Part shown: piece after piece, positions 1 to 12,700 of the stretch
How positions within the stretch are numbered: the stretch's first letter is position 1
How the letters are laid out: each line of letters starts with the position of its first letter
NCBI GenBank assembly: GCA_011799875.1
Contig: CM022302.1
Location: 320,458,144-320,522,143, forward strand
From: Thinopyrum elongatum
Taxonomy: Eukaryota; Streptophyta; Magnoliopsida; Poales; Poaceae
Reading direction: 5' to 3'
DNA length: 64,000 nt
The notes under the pieces: model-generated
Seen by the model: the letters and a program-made list of their open reading frames with translations, nothing else
Database searches by the model: none
Told to the model about the DNA's origin: nothing
Translations under genes and position numbers: made by a program

Positions 1-1389
1 TCTTGGATTATTAACTTTGGATGCCTTGGGCATCCCCAAGCTTGAGCTTTTGTGTCTCCTTAATTCCTTTTATATCACGGTTTCCCTAAATCTTAAAAAC
101 TTCATCCACACAAAACTCAACAAGAACTCGTGAGATAAGTTAGTATAAATCAATGCAAAAACCTTATCATTCTCTACTGTAGAAAATCACTAAAATTATT
201 ATTCAACATTGCATACTAAATTCCTCTGCATATTTAATACTTCCATCCTCAAATAGAATCATTAAACAAGCAAACATATCCACACAATGCAAACATAACT
301 GCAATCTGCCTAAACAGTACAGTCTGTAAAGAGTGCAATATTATTCATACTTACCTAACTCCAAAATTTCTGAAAATTTACCAAACTATAGAAAATTTAT
401 TATATCTTACTATGGAAAAAATTTCAACCTTTTATCACATTCTGACTTTTCTATAGAAATTTTGCAACAGTGATAAACTTTCTGTTTTGAAACAGCAACT
501 CATATACTTGCAAAATAAGCATGGCAAAGGCTATACTTGACATTTTTATTGAAATGAAAATGCATTTTTTTTATTATAAATAGAAGCAAGAAAATACAAA
601 TTAAATAAAATGACGCTCCAAGCAAAACACATATCATGTGACGAATAAAATTATAGCTTCAAGTGAGGTTACCAATAATGTCGGAGACGAAAGAGGGGAT
701 GCCTTCCGGGCCATCCCCAAGCTTATTTGCTTGGATATTCCTTTAATATTACCTTGGGGGTGCCTTGGGAATCCCCAAGCTTAGGGTCTTGTCACTCCTT
801 ATTCTCCTCATATCGATATCTCACCCAAAACTTAAAAACTTCAATCACACAAAACTTAACGGAACTTCGTGAGATGGGTTAGTATGATAAAGACAAATCA
901 TTCACTTTAGTACTGTCAAATACAAGATTCATAATTGTTATCACACAATTACTACTATACTATACAATTTCCACAATTTATATTAAGCAATATAAGCCAT
1001 AGAAACTAGAAAACAAGCAAATTATGCATTGAAAACAGAATCTGTAAAAAACAGAACAGTACGTAAAGATCTGAATTAAGGTCATAATTATGTAACTCCA
1101 GAAATTCTGAAAGATTAGGAAGTCGTGGAAAATTTGTATACCCATCAACTGTAAAAAATTTAGAATTTTTCCACGTTCCAGTAAAAGACAGGAATTTCTG
1201 CACTTGATGCAAAAGTTTCTATTTTTGCACAGAATCAAGTCAACTATCATCCAGACTATCCCAAAGGCTTTACTTGGCACTTTATTGAAACAAAAGCTAT
1301 AAAACAAGATAATTGCAGTAGCCTAACCATGTGAACACACAAAAACAGTAGGTAAAAGTGTTGGGTTGTCTCCCAACAAGCGCTTTTCT

Positions 1390-2078
1390 TTAATGCCTTT
1401 TAGCTAGGCATGATGATTTCAATGATGCTCGCATAAAAGATAAGAATTGAAACATAACAAGAGCATCATGAATCATATGACTAGCACATTTAAGTCTAAC
1501 CCACTTCCTATGCATAGGGATTTTGTGAGCAAACAACTTATGGAAACAAGAATCAACTAGCATAGGAAGCTAAAACAAGCAAAACTTCAAGATTTTCAAC
1601 ACATAGAGAGGAAATTTGATATTATTGCAATATGTAGAAGCATAAGTTCCTCTCTCATAGTAATTTTTAGTAGCATCATGAATGAATTCAACAATATAAC
1701 CATCACAGCATTCTTTTCATGATCCACAAGCATAGAAATTTTATTACTCTCCACATATGCAAATTTATTCTCATGAATAGTAGTGGGAGCAAACTCAACA
1801 AAATAACTATCATGGGATTGAAAATTAAAATCATGATGACAAGTTTCATGGTTATCATTATTCTTTATAGCATACATGTCATCACCATAATCATCATAAA
1901 TAGGAGGCATGCTTTCATCATAGTAAATATTCTCATCAAAACTTGGGTGACTAAAAATATCATCTTCATTAAACATAGCATCCCCAAGCTTATGGCTTTG
2001 CATATCATTAGCATCATGGATGTTCATGGAATTCATACTAACAACATTGCAATCATGCTCATCATTTCGGCCAAACAT
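1390..2078 (-). pseudogene. Decayed ORF X (unknown retrotransposon protein) of element B
   Basis: On the minus strand an open stretch of about 160 codons starts at 2078 and runs to 1596. After a frame change, coding-like sequence continues to a stop at 1390-1392. The first part is rich in Asp, Asn, His and Tyr. The last part contains the motif IPMHRKWVRLKC followed by a tract like FQFLSFMRAS. Both parts match the ORF X remnant at 53482-54282, and the C-terminal motif (PMHxKxVRL) recurs in the intact copy at 41583-42932. I recognise no known domain, so function is unknown. The short conserved hairpin block begins within a few bases of the stop. Confidence 0.55.
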
Positions 2079-2278
2079 TTTATTGAATTCTTCTTATATC
2101 AATTGAGCACAATTTTCCTTTCCATCATTTTCAAGAAAGACATGATAAAGACGAATAATATGATGCAACCTCAATTCCATTTTTTTTGTAGTTTTCTATT
2201 ACGAACCAAACTAGTGATAAAACAAGAAACTAAAAGATTCGATTGCAAGATCTAAAGATATACCTTCAAGCACTCAAC

Positions 2279-2296
2279 TCCCCGGCAACGGTGCCA
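2279..2296 (-). other. tRNA-Asp primer binding site of element B
   Basis: The minus strand reads TGGCACCGTTGCCGGGGA. It differs by one base from the complement of the 3' end of plant tRNA-Asp(GTC), TGGCGCCGTTGCCGGGGA. It lies 10 bp inside the 5' LTR edge, as expected for minus-strand cDNA priming. Confidence 0.85.
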
Positions 2297-2306
2297 GAAA
2301 AGAGCT

Positions 2307-3655
2307 TGATGTTTACGACGCAACTTTATTCCTGTAGACTCGTGTTGGGCCTCCGAGCGCAGAGTTTTGTAGGACAGTAGAAATTTTCCCTCAAGTGGAT
2401 GACCTAAGGTTTATCAATCCGTGGGAGGCGTAGGATGAAGATGGTCTCTCTCAAACAACCCTGCAACTAAATAACAAAAAGTCTCTTGTGTCCCCAACAC
2501 ACCCAATACAATGGCAAATTGTATAGGTGCACTATTTCGGCGAAGAGGTGGTGATAAAAGTATAATATGGATGGTAGAAATATATTTTTATAATCTGACT
2601 AAAAAAAACAGCAAGGTAGCAAGTGATAAAACGGAGCACAAAAGGTATTGCAATGCTTAAAAACAAGGCCTAGGGTCCGTACTTTCGCTAGTGCAATCTC
2701 TCAACAATGCTAATCTAATTGGATCATATAACCATCCCTCAACGTGCGATGAAGAATCACTCCAAAGTTCTTATCTAGCAGAGAACATAAGAAGAAATTG
2801 TTTGTAGCTATTCTTTCCGATCGATCTATCCAAGAGTTCATACTAAAATAACACCAAGTTATTCTTTCCAATCGATCTATCAAGAGTTTGTACTAAAATA
2901 ACACTAAGTCATTCTTTCCGATCGATCTGTCAAGAGTTCGTACTAAAATAACACCAAAGCAAATTCAGATTCATAATACTCAATCCAACACAAAGAACCT
3001 CAAAGAGTGCCCCAAGATTTCTACCGGAGAAACAAAAGACGAGAACGTGCATCAAGCCCTATGCATAGATTACCCCAATGTCACCTCGGGAATCCATGAG
3101 TTGAGTACCAAAACATATCTCAAGTGAATCAATATAACACCCCATTTTCACCACGGTTATTCATATGCAAGACATATATCAAGTGCTCTCAAATCCATAA
3201 AAGTATTCAATCCAATAAAACGAAATCTCAAAGGGAAAACTCAATTCATCACAACAAGATAGAGAGGGGAAAACACCATATGATCCAACTATATTAACAA
3301 AGCCCGCGATACATCAAGATCGTGACATCTCAAGAACACGAGAGAGAGAGATTAAACACATAGCTACTGGTACAAACCATCAGCCCCGAGGGTGGACTAC
3401 TCCCTCCTCATCATGGTGGCCGCCGAGATGATGAAGATGGCCACCGGTGATGATCTCCCCCTCCGACAGGGTGACGGAACGGGGTCTAGATTGGTTTTTC
3501 ATGGCTACAGAGGCTTGCGGTGGCGGAACTTCTGATCTAGGGTTACCTCAAGGGTTTTTGGAATATTTGGGAATTTATAGGGCGAAGAGGCGGTGCGGGA
3601 GGCCACCGAGGTGGGCACAACCCACCTGGGCGCGCCTGGGCCCCCAGGCGCGCCC
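2307..3655 (-). repeat. 5' LTR of element B, left part (rest at 23969-24248)
   Basis: This is the LTR's 3' portion in element orientation, starting TG on the plus strand after the PBS. It stops at the CGCCC target site of element A. The LTR resumes after A with the same kind of sequence (TATAGAT...GGAGACGTATCA end). Near 3625-3655 there is a GC-rich inverted repeat containing two GGCGCGCC sites. Confidence 0.85.
2809..2957 (-). repeat. Three tandem copies of a ~50-bp unit inside the B LTR
   Basis: Units begin at about 2809, 2860 and 2910. Each runs ATTCTTTCCGATCGATCT, then AAGAGTT..TACTAAAATAACAC, with a few substitutions. The period is 50-51 bp. Confidence 0.85.
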
Positions 3656-5213
3656 TGATGTTTGCTTGAACTACGTCGGTATTTCCCCAAAGAGGAAGGG
3701 ATGATGCAGCACATCAACGGTGGGTATTTCTCTCAGTGGTGAGACCAAGGTTATCGAACTAGTAGGAGAACCACGCAACACCACGTAAAAAGCTCCTGCA
3801 CACAAAGACCAAATACTTGCAACCCGACGTAAGAGAGGGGTTGTCAATCCCTCACGGGTAAAAGGATAGGTAAAATTGTAGTAGATTGGATAAATAGATC
3901 TCGCCGGAACGCGAGATAAAATAAATAAGTAAAAATTGCAGCAAGGTATTTTTGAATTAATAGATCTGAAAATAAAAGCAAATAAAAATAGACCGCGAAG
4001 GCAAATATATTAAAGAAGAGACCCGGGGGCCATAGGTTTCACTAGTGGCTTCTCTCGAGAAAAATAGCAAACAGTGGGTAAACAAATTACTATTGGGCAA
4101 TTTATAGAACTTCAAATAATCATGACGATATCCAGGCAATGATCATTATATAGGTATCACGTCCAAGATTAGTAGACCGACTCCTGCCAGCATCTAGTAC
4201 TATTACTCCACACATCGACCGCTATCCAGCATGCATCTAGTGTATTAAGTTCATGGAAAAATGGAGTAATGCAATAAGAATGATGACATGATGTAGACAA
4301 TATCTATTTATGTAGAAATAGACCCCATCTTGTTATCCTTAATAGCAACCATACATACGTGTCATTTCCCCTTCTGTCACTGGGATCAAGCACCGTAAGA
4401 TCGAACCCATCACAAAGCACCTCTTCCCATTGCAAGATAAATAGATCAAGTTGGCCAAACAAAACCCAAATATTGGAGAAGAAATACGAGGCTATAAGCA
4501 ATCATGCATATAAGAGATCAAAGAAGACTCAAATAACTTTCATGGATAAAAACATAGATCTGATCATAAACTCAAAGTTCATCGGATCCCAACAAACACA
4601 CCGCAAAAAAAATTTACATCAAATAGATCTCCAAGAGACCATGGTATTGAGAATCAAACGAGAGAGAGAAATCCATCTAGCTACTAACTACGGACTCGTA
4701 GGTCTACAATGAATTACTCACGCATCATCGGAGAGGCACCAATGAGGATGATGAACCCCTCCGTGATGGTGTGTAGATTGGATCTGTGGTTTCTGGAACT
4801 TGCGGCGGCTGGAATTGATTTTCGTCGACTCCCCTAGGGTTTCTGGAATATTGGGGTATTTATAGAGTAAAAAGGCGGTGCGGGAGGTCTCCGAGATGGG
4901 CACAACCCACCAGGGCGCGCCCCGATGTCTTGTGCTCTCCTCGGGCCCCCTCTTCGATACTTCTTTGGCCCACTGGATGTCTTCCGGTCCAAAAAAAATC
5001 TCCAAAAAGTTTCGCTGCGTTTGGACTCCGTTTGGTATTGATTTCCTGCGATGTAAAAAAGAAGCAGAAAATAGCAACTGGCACTGGGCACTATGTCAAT
5101 AGGTTAGTCCCAAAAAATGATATAAAGTTGATATAAAATGATTGTAAAACATCCAAAAATGATAATATAACAGCATGGAACAATAAAAAATTATAGATAC
5201 GTTGGAGACGTAT
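3656..5213 (-). repeat. 3' LTR of element A, interrupted 2 bp before its end
   Basis: The sequence starts TGATGTTTGCTTGAACTACG and runs to GAGACGTAT at 5213. The last two bases (CA) lie beyond the Gypsy insertion at 18873-18874. It is collinear with the 5' LTR at 22380-23963, including the GC-rich tract with GGCGCGCC around 4910. Confidence 0.92.
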
Positions 5214-5657
5214 TGTGACGCTCCCGGCTCAATCGTGCACTAATCATACACGCAAATGCACACGATCAAGCCTAAGGACTCACGGGAAGATATCACAACA
5301 CAACTCTAAAACATAAATAAAGTCATACAAGCTTTATATTACAAGCCAGGGCCTAATGTTGGAGTTATATCATACACGCAATCTTGAAGGAATGGGGGGA
5401 AAATTTCAGAACACCGGGTGGATGTGATCACGAGAACCTAATGTTGGAGTTAGTAAAATTCATTTAACTCGAAAGGAAGAGAGATCAGAGTCCCAGAGTA
5501 AAGACGAGGAATAAAAGATCCTAATACCACCCAATTGGCGACATGGGCCCGTAAGCCACAAAACCATGTTAGTAAAATGGTTTTGGACCACTAGACTCAA
5601 CTTCGGCCAAGGAGTTGGAAAGGGGGTTCCTACAGTCAGTCGGCTCTGATACCAACT
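5214..5657 (-). repeat. Extra leader + LTR-end fragment at the outer end of the Gypsy element
   Basis: Positions 5214-5354 repeat the last 141 bp of the LTR. Positions 5377-5657 repeat the 281 bp of leader and PBS found at 14516-14796, at the same length. Between them lies a patchwork junction (5352-5381) described in the findings. The piece lies inside the TSD, so it integrated with the element or arose later by recombination within it. Confidence 0.9.
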
Positions 5658-6326
5658 TGTGACGCCCCCGGCTCAATCGTTCACTAATCATACATGCAAA
5701 TGCACATGATCAAGCCTAAGGACTCACGGGAAGATATCACAACACAACTCTAAAACATAAATAAAGTCATACAAGCTTTATATTACAAGCCAGGGCCTCG
5801 AGGGCTCGAATACAAAAGCTCGCATACAAGCATCAGCTGAAGCATCAAATATCTGAGTATAGATATTAAAAGAGAAACAGAAAGGCCTTTAGAAAGGCGG
5901 GGCAAAATAAAACACTACGATCGAAAGGCGCAGGCCTCCTGCCTGGGACCCTCCGATCCTACTCTTGGTCGTCGGCAAGCTCATAGTAGTATCCACCCTC
6001 GGGGTAGTAGTAGCGATCGTCGGCGGGGGCAGCTGTCTCAGGGGGCTCCGTCATCTTGTCACGACAAACTGATATGGGGAGAAAAAGAAAGCAAAGCAAC
6101 CGTGAGTACTCAGAAGTACTCAGCAAGCAAGGATCTACACTACATATGCAACATTATCAAAGAGAGGCTGTATATGTGGACTGGGCTGCAGAAAAGACAG
6201 AATAGAGAGGAAAGCCTAGTCCTATCGAAGACTAGCATCTTCAGCGGTCTTGCAGCAATAGAAGAGAGTAGAATAGTACAATATAATGTAGTAGTATTAT
6301 TAAGTCTCAACCTCACCCAGAGATCC

Positions 6327-6429
6327 TTTCTCGACTCCCTGCGAGAAAGTAATCCCAGAGCCATACTGTCATCAACCTCGTCCTGAGATCCCTTCTCGAC
6401 TCCCTGCGAGAAGCAATCCCAGAGCCATA
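6327..6429 (-). repeat. Duplicated 66-bp-spaced hairpin unit inside the LTR
   Basis: The motif GAGATCC.TTCTCGACTCCC, then TGCGAGAA..AATCCCAGAGCCATA, occurs twice in tandem. Each copy contains the inverted repeat TTCTCG...CGAGAA. The same duplication is present in the other LTR at about 15444-15549, where one arm has decayed. Confidence 0.8.
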
Positions 6430-8244
6430 GTATCCAAGTATCCAGTTCTAATTGTATCAATCAGGATACAACTCCGACTGTCCGTTACCGTAGGACAGGC
6501 TATCGATAGATGTGTTCTTCCCTACAGGGGGTGCACCAACTTTCCCACCACGCTCGCTTAACTCCGGCCGGACACACTTTTCCGGGGTCATGCCCGGCCT
6601 CGGCCAAACGACACACCGCAACCCTACCTAGAGCTCAGCAGAGAGGTCCCCGCCGGTCTACATCCTAAGCGCAAGGGGGTCTTGGGCCATCGCCCCTCGC
6701 CCTCCGGGTCGTTGCGCACATGGCTCAGATCCAAGCACCACCTCTGTCGTGAATGGCGCCACTCACTCCATGCCGCACTGCTGGACTGGACGTCTGACAG
6801 AGCTTTCGGCTGATGCATACGATGCAGAATGCCCATACTATGCCCACGTGGTGGTTAGTGCTATCGGGCCAGAGGCCCACTCAGATCAAATATCCAAACC
6901 GTTAGTACCTTGGGGGTGCGGTAACGAGCAGAGACTCACGATCGATGTGACCCCATCGCCCCGTCTCGAGGACTTGCGGCAAGGGCCAAGAATGCCCGGC
7001 CACGCCTCGTATTCTCACTCGGGCACCATCTAGGTCAACCCGTCTCACAAAAGACTATCGGGAACTCAGGTCCACCTCTACTGGGCGGTACCGCCTGTCC
7101 CTCCAGTCCTGCAGTTAAAGTAACTCCCTCGGGTCACCTTCGGGGCCGACCCGTTTCTAACAGGGTGTAGGGGTAAAGTCACAGTAGCCGTGTGTCCATA
7201 ACATCAAGGGAATCCGAGGTATCACCCTCGACGGATACCCACTCGATGTAACTGTCAAGGTGAACGTAGGAGGATTCACCCTCGATGGGTTCACACCTGA
7301 TGTGTTGCACGACCGCGTCGTTATCGAAAGTGGTGAAGGAGGAATCACCCTCGATGACCACGACCAAATAGCTACTCTACAGGGTTAACATCTGAAGTGC
7401 TACACGAGGTATCACCCTCGGCACTCGATAGTAACGACAGTGTCGTTACAACTAAGGGGGTGAAGTGCGGTGCCGGGGCCTGGTCTTCAATCCTGTTGAT
7501 CGGTTCTTCTGATCATCCAGCGGGGCAGTCGGGACTAGTGGGGTCACTGATAGGTCTCTACCCAGCATATACTAAGCAGTTTAGGATATGCAGGTAATTA
7601 TCAAAAGGAGGTTACAGTAAACAGGCTATGCATCAGAATAGGTAAAGCAGTAGTAGCAGCAATTCTAATGCAAGCATGAGAAAATAGAATGGGCGATATC
7701 AGGATGATCAAAGGGGGAGCTTGCCTGGTTGCTCGGCGGCAAGGGCAAGGTCATCAATGGTGTCTTCGGTCTCCGGAGCTGCGTCGGTCTCGGGGACGAT
7801 GTCGGGGTATAACAAGAGAGAAGAGGGGGAAGAAACAGTAAATACAAAGCAAACAAGTGCATGACATGTCAATAAGCAGAGCTAGCGGTGTTCTATCGTA
7901 GTGCTAGGTAATCCCGGCGAAGGGGAAAAACGTCCGGGAAAGTATTCCCAGTGTCCGGCTTTTCGGACAGACGAAAAGAGGGGAACGGTTGCATGTTCGG
8001 ATAGTTAGGGACGTGTGACGGACGAACGGACCGCGTATTCGGATTCGTCTCGTCGTTCTGAGCAACTTTCATGTACAAAGTTTTTCGATCTGAGATACGG
8101 ATTAATTTCTATGAATTTCTAACGAATTAATCTATTTTTTGAAATTCTAGGAATTAAATTAATTCAAAAAATGCACAGTGCAGAAAAAGCTAAATGCACC
8201 CGATGCACTGCACCCAGTGTGCATCAGAGACTGACCAGTGGGGC

Positions 8245-8291
8245 CAGTCAACTGCCGAGTCAGCAGTTGACTGGACCGTTGACTGGTCAAC
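8245..8291 (-). promoter_or_regulatory. Cluster of inverted TTGAC (W-box-like) motifs in the LTR
   Basis: CAGTCAACTG at 8245-8254 and CAGTTGACTG at 8264-8273 are exact reverse complements. GTTGAC-TG-GTCAAC at 8278-8291 is a third inverted pair. TTGAC is the core of the WRKY-binding W-box. The cluster is largely kept in the other LTR near 17366-17411. A regulatory role is inference; no promoter start is visible. Confidence 0.35.
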
Positions 8292-9774
8292 TGGGTCCAG
8301 TCAGCAGAGGCTGGCGGATGGGGCCCAGTGCTGAGTCAGCAGTCACAGTCAGCAGATCTTATCCATTAGAACAGTAAACGGTGGGCCCCACTTGTCAGTT
8401 AGTCATTTTAATTAAACCGGTTCTGATAAACTAATTAACCCGCGTGGGGCCCGGCTGTCAGTGGGGATTAGAGGCGAGGGTTAGCAGTTAATTACGCCAC
8501 GTTGACGGGTTTAACGACGGCTAACCGCCGGCGACAACAGGGGACGGCGATGATGGTCGTCTGGCCAATTCCGGCGTCCGTTTGGACTGGGCCCAGGCTC
8601 TGCAGGACGGCCACAACGCGGCGCATCGAACGGGCCTAGTGGCACGAGCAGCAACGGACGGAGCCGTGCGCTCCAGCAACGAACGGCGGTGGTCGCTTTC
8701 GGAGCTAGACGGAGCGACGTCTATGCGTCACGGGGAGAGGAGCAAAGAGGCCGGGGAGGATCGTGTGCTCACAGCGAACGTGTATGGAAAGGCAGCGAGC
8801 TCGGGGAGGAGCTGGTCGTCGCAGATCGGCGGCGAGCAGGAGGGGATCCCGTCGGGGAAGAATGGCGATGGCGACGGCTTGGTGGCATCCCGACTCGATC
8901 CGGTGGTGGTGAGTGATGCAGAAGAGCACGGTGGTCCTCCCGGGCATCAACAGGAGGCGCGGGGAGGCCGGTGGCCGCACAGGCGAGCTGCGGCGGTGAC
9001 GGCGCGTTCGGGCGACGATCGGGGAGGAAGGGGGCAAGGTGATGGAGAGCAAGGAGGGGTGGCTGGGGTGTCCAGAGGGTCGAGGGGGGCCTTAACCGAC
9101 CAGGGACAGGCGCAACGACGGGTTGTCGTGCGGGAGAAGGGGGGGGGGGCGGCGCGGCTAGCTCTGCAGAGGCGACAGCGGCGCGCGCGGGTGAACAGGG
9201 GAAGGGGACGGGAAGTGTTGGGCTGGGCCGGCACTGTGTTGGGCAGGCCGGTAAGTGCACAGTTGCATGTTTAGGCCTTTTTCTTTTTCCCTTTTTCTGT
9301 TTTCTTTTCTTTCCTGTTTGCAAATTGTTTGGGCCCTATATGCATTTTGTAAAAAGTGTGACCTAGTCCGTAACTAGCAGTGCACTATACCCTAACACCA
9401 AAAACTAGTTTGGGCAAAACATCATTTCATATTTGACTTAGATTAATTAAAAGGTTATTAAATATTATTTTCAGCCACTGTTTGTGGATGTTTGAGTCAC
9501 TTACGCAATTCCAATAATGTTGGTTACAATTTTAGAACTGTCTCTGTAATATTTGTTATTTATTGAACATTTTAGTTTCTGTTATGGATAACTTTTATTT
9601 TCCACTTTAGTTTTAATTTGAAGTTTGAGTTAGGAGCTGAATGCAATATGATGCAAATGATGATTAGGCACTGATAATCATGATGACATGGCATAATCAA
9701 AAGGGTGATCACTGTAGTTAACCACCGGTGGTGCTACAAGTCTCCTCCACTAACAAGAATTCTCGTCCCGAGGA

Positions 9775-12700
9775 TTAAGAGGTAGAAGGGAAAAGTTCAG
9801 GGTATTCCGCACGAAGATTATCCTCGCGTTCCCAAGTGGCTTCATCTTCAGCATGATTTGACCACTGCACTTTGAGGAACTTGGTAACCTTCTGACGGGT
9901 TCGACGTTCAGCTTCATCGAGAATGCGGATCGGATGCTCCTTATAAGATAGATCATCTTGCAATTCGAGCATCTCGTGATCCACTGCGCGGTGCGGAGAT
10001 TCCTTGAAGCATTTACGAAGTTGCGACACATGGAAGACGTCATGGATATGAGAGAATTGCGGCGGCAACTCCAATTTATACGCCACCTGACCACGTCTTG
10101 CAACAATGCGGAAAGGACCAATGTAGCGTGGAGCTAGCTTGCCCTTGATTCCAAAACGGTGAGTGCCTTTCATAGGAGTGACACGCAGATAAGCTTGATC
10201 ACCAGGTTGATAAGTCAAACCCCATCGTTTGCGATCATAGTTTCTCTTCTGGCGGTCCTGAGCCGCCTTGAAATTTTCCCGGACAATACGAACTTGTTCT
10301 TCGGCGTGTTGAATAATATCAGAACCCATGAGCGGTCGTTCCCCTGTTTCTGACCAATTTAGAGGGGTTCGACACTTACGTCCATAGAGTACTTTGAAGG
10401 GGGCCATTTTCTAGCTGGCTTGATAGCTGTTGTTATAAGAGAATTCCGCATAAGGAAGAAATTCTTCCCACTTCTTACCGAAAGAAATAACACAAGCCCG
10501 AAGCATGTCTTCAAGCACCTGATTGACTCGCTCGACTTGGCCTTGGGATTGAGGGTGATAAGCTGAACTCCAGGTAATATGAGTTCCCATAGCTTCTTGG
10601 AAACTTTCCCAGAACTTTGAGGTGAAAAGACCGCCACGGTCCGAACTAATCTCCTTCGGAATACCGTGGAGTGAAACAATTCTGGAGATATACAACTCTG
10701 CTAACTGACTAGCAGTGATAGTCTCCTTGACAGGCAGAAAGTGTGCAACTTTAGAGAGTTGGTCGACGATGACAAGAATAGCATCGTGACCCTTCTGTGA
10801 CCTGGGAAGTCCAGTAATGAAATCCATCTGAACCTTATCCCATTTCCATAGAGGAATAGGAAGCGGTTGCAGAATTCCAGCAGGCTTCTGGTGTTCTGCT
10901 TTAACGCGACGGCACACATCACATTCAGCAACATATCGAGCAATGTCCTGCTTCATTTTAGACCACCAGTACCTTTGACGGAGATCACGATACATCTTGG
11001 TGCTACCCGGATGAATAGACAGCGGTGTATCATGTGCCTCCTTCATGACCTTGTCAGTCATAAGCTCGAAGCGAGGTACCACAATGCGGTTTCTGAAATA
11101 CAAGGTTCCATCTTCAGACAACGAGAAATCCCTGTACTTTTCAAGGTGAAGATTTTGCTTCATCAGATCAACTTCAGCATCTTTAGCTTGCGCATTCTTA
11201 ACAGCTTTCTCAAGATCTGGTTGTATCACAAGGTTATTAAGAGAATCCTGTGGAACAATACACAGATTCAGCTTGCACAGTTCTTCAAAAAGACGAGGTT
11301 GAGCTCGCCTAACCATGAGGTTGTCGCAATAGGACTTGCGGCTTAAGGCATCAGCCATCACGTTAGCCTTGCCAGGGGTATAAGAAATACCCAAATCATA
11401 GTCCGCAATGGCCTCCATCCATCTTTGCTGACGGAGGTTTAGAGATGGCTGAGTGAACAAGTACTTCAGACTTTTATGATCCGTGTAGATCTCGCAACGA
11501 TTACCGAGAAGGTAATGTTGCCACAACTGCAGTGCATAGATGACAGTAGCTAGTTCTAAATCATGTACCGGATAATTCTCTTCATGTGGGCGCAACTGAC
11601 GAGAGCCATAAGCAATCACTTTACGCTCTTGCATTAGGACACAGCCTAATCCTTCACGGGATGCGTCACAATAAATCACAAAATCTTTGCGAGAATCTGG
11701 AGGAGCAAGTACTGGGGCAGTTGTTAGCTTGTCTTTGAGTGTTTGAAAACTTTCCTGACATTTGTCTGTCCATTCAAACTTAATGCCTTTGTGAAGCAAA
11801 TCAGTCAGGGGCTTAGCAATCTTGGAAAAGTTCTCGACAAATCGACGGCAATAGCTTGCAAGGCCGAGGAAACTTCTGACTTGCTTGACATTCTTCGGAG
11901 GAGTCCAGTCAAGAATAGCCTGAACTCGTTCCGGGTTAACAGCAATGCCATCCTTGGAAATTACATGACCAAGGTAGGTTACTTCAGAAAGCCAAAATTC
12001 ACATTTGGAGTATTTGGCATACAACTGGTGTTCTCGGAGCCTTTCCAGTACAAGACGAAGGTGTTCAGCATGTTCTTCTTTATTCTTCGAATAAACCAGA
12101 ATATCATCCAGATATACCACGACGAATTTGTCAAGGTAATCCATGAAAATGTACTTCATCAGACGGGAGAAAGTTGCTGGAGCATTGGTTAAGCCGAAGG
12201 GCATGACCGTGTACTCGTAGGAGCCATAACGAGTAACAAATGCAGTCTTCGGAATATGCTCTTCACAAACATTGATCTGATGGTAACCCAACCTCAAATC
12301 AAGTTTAGAGAATACCGATGATCCAGCAAGTTGATCATACAAATCATTGATCCGAGGAAGCGGATATTTGTTCTGAATTGTTGCTTGGTTAATGGGCCGG
12401 TAATCCTGAACCAATCGGTTAGTTCCATCCTTCTTCTTAACGAAGAGTGAAGGTGCTCCCCAAGCAGAGGAACTGGGGCGGATGAAACCTTTCTTAAGTG
12501 ACGTGTCGATTTCTTCCTTAAGCTCGAGAAGATGATGCGGAGGCATCTTATAAGGGCGCTTCGCAATAGGGGTAGTGCCAGGCTTCAAGTCGATGACGAA
12601 CTCAACAGCTCTAGCAGGGGGTATTCCTGGAAGTTCTTCTGGAAAGACGTCTTGAAAATCACGAACAACTGGAACGTTCTCGATGCCTTCAAGAGGTGAA

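Larger units (their letters stand above)
5658..9738 (-). repeat. 3' LTR of the Gypsy element (4,081 bp)
   Basis: It begins TGTGACGCCCCCGGCTCAAT and ends GGTGGTGCTACA. The full length is repeated at 14797-18867. It is compositionally split: a moderate-GC half, then a GC-rich stretch at about 8480-9280 with an 11-G run at 9139-9149, then an AT-rich end. I see no gene in it; ORFs in the GC-rich part also occur, broken, in the other LTR. Confidence 0.93.

Noticed and set aside
8582..9323. Long GC-rich ORFs on both strands inside the Gypsy LTR
   Set aside because: The matching stretch of the other LTR (17703-18403) is broken or shifted by the G-run. Composition is Arg/Gly/Pro-rich with no domain, so GC bias explains the open frames.
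5214..9738. A separate solo LTR or second Gypsy insertion on the left
   Set aside because: Only one TSD pair (CGTAT) brackets the whole 5214-18867 block, and no TSD is found at 5657/5658, so it is one element with a duplicated tail.
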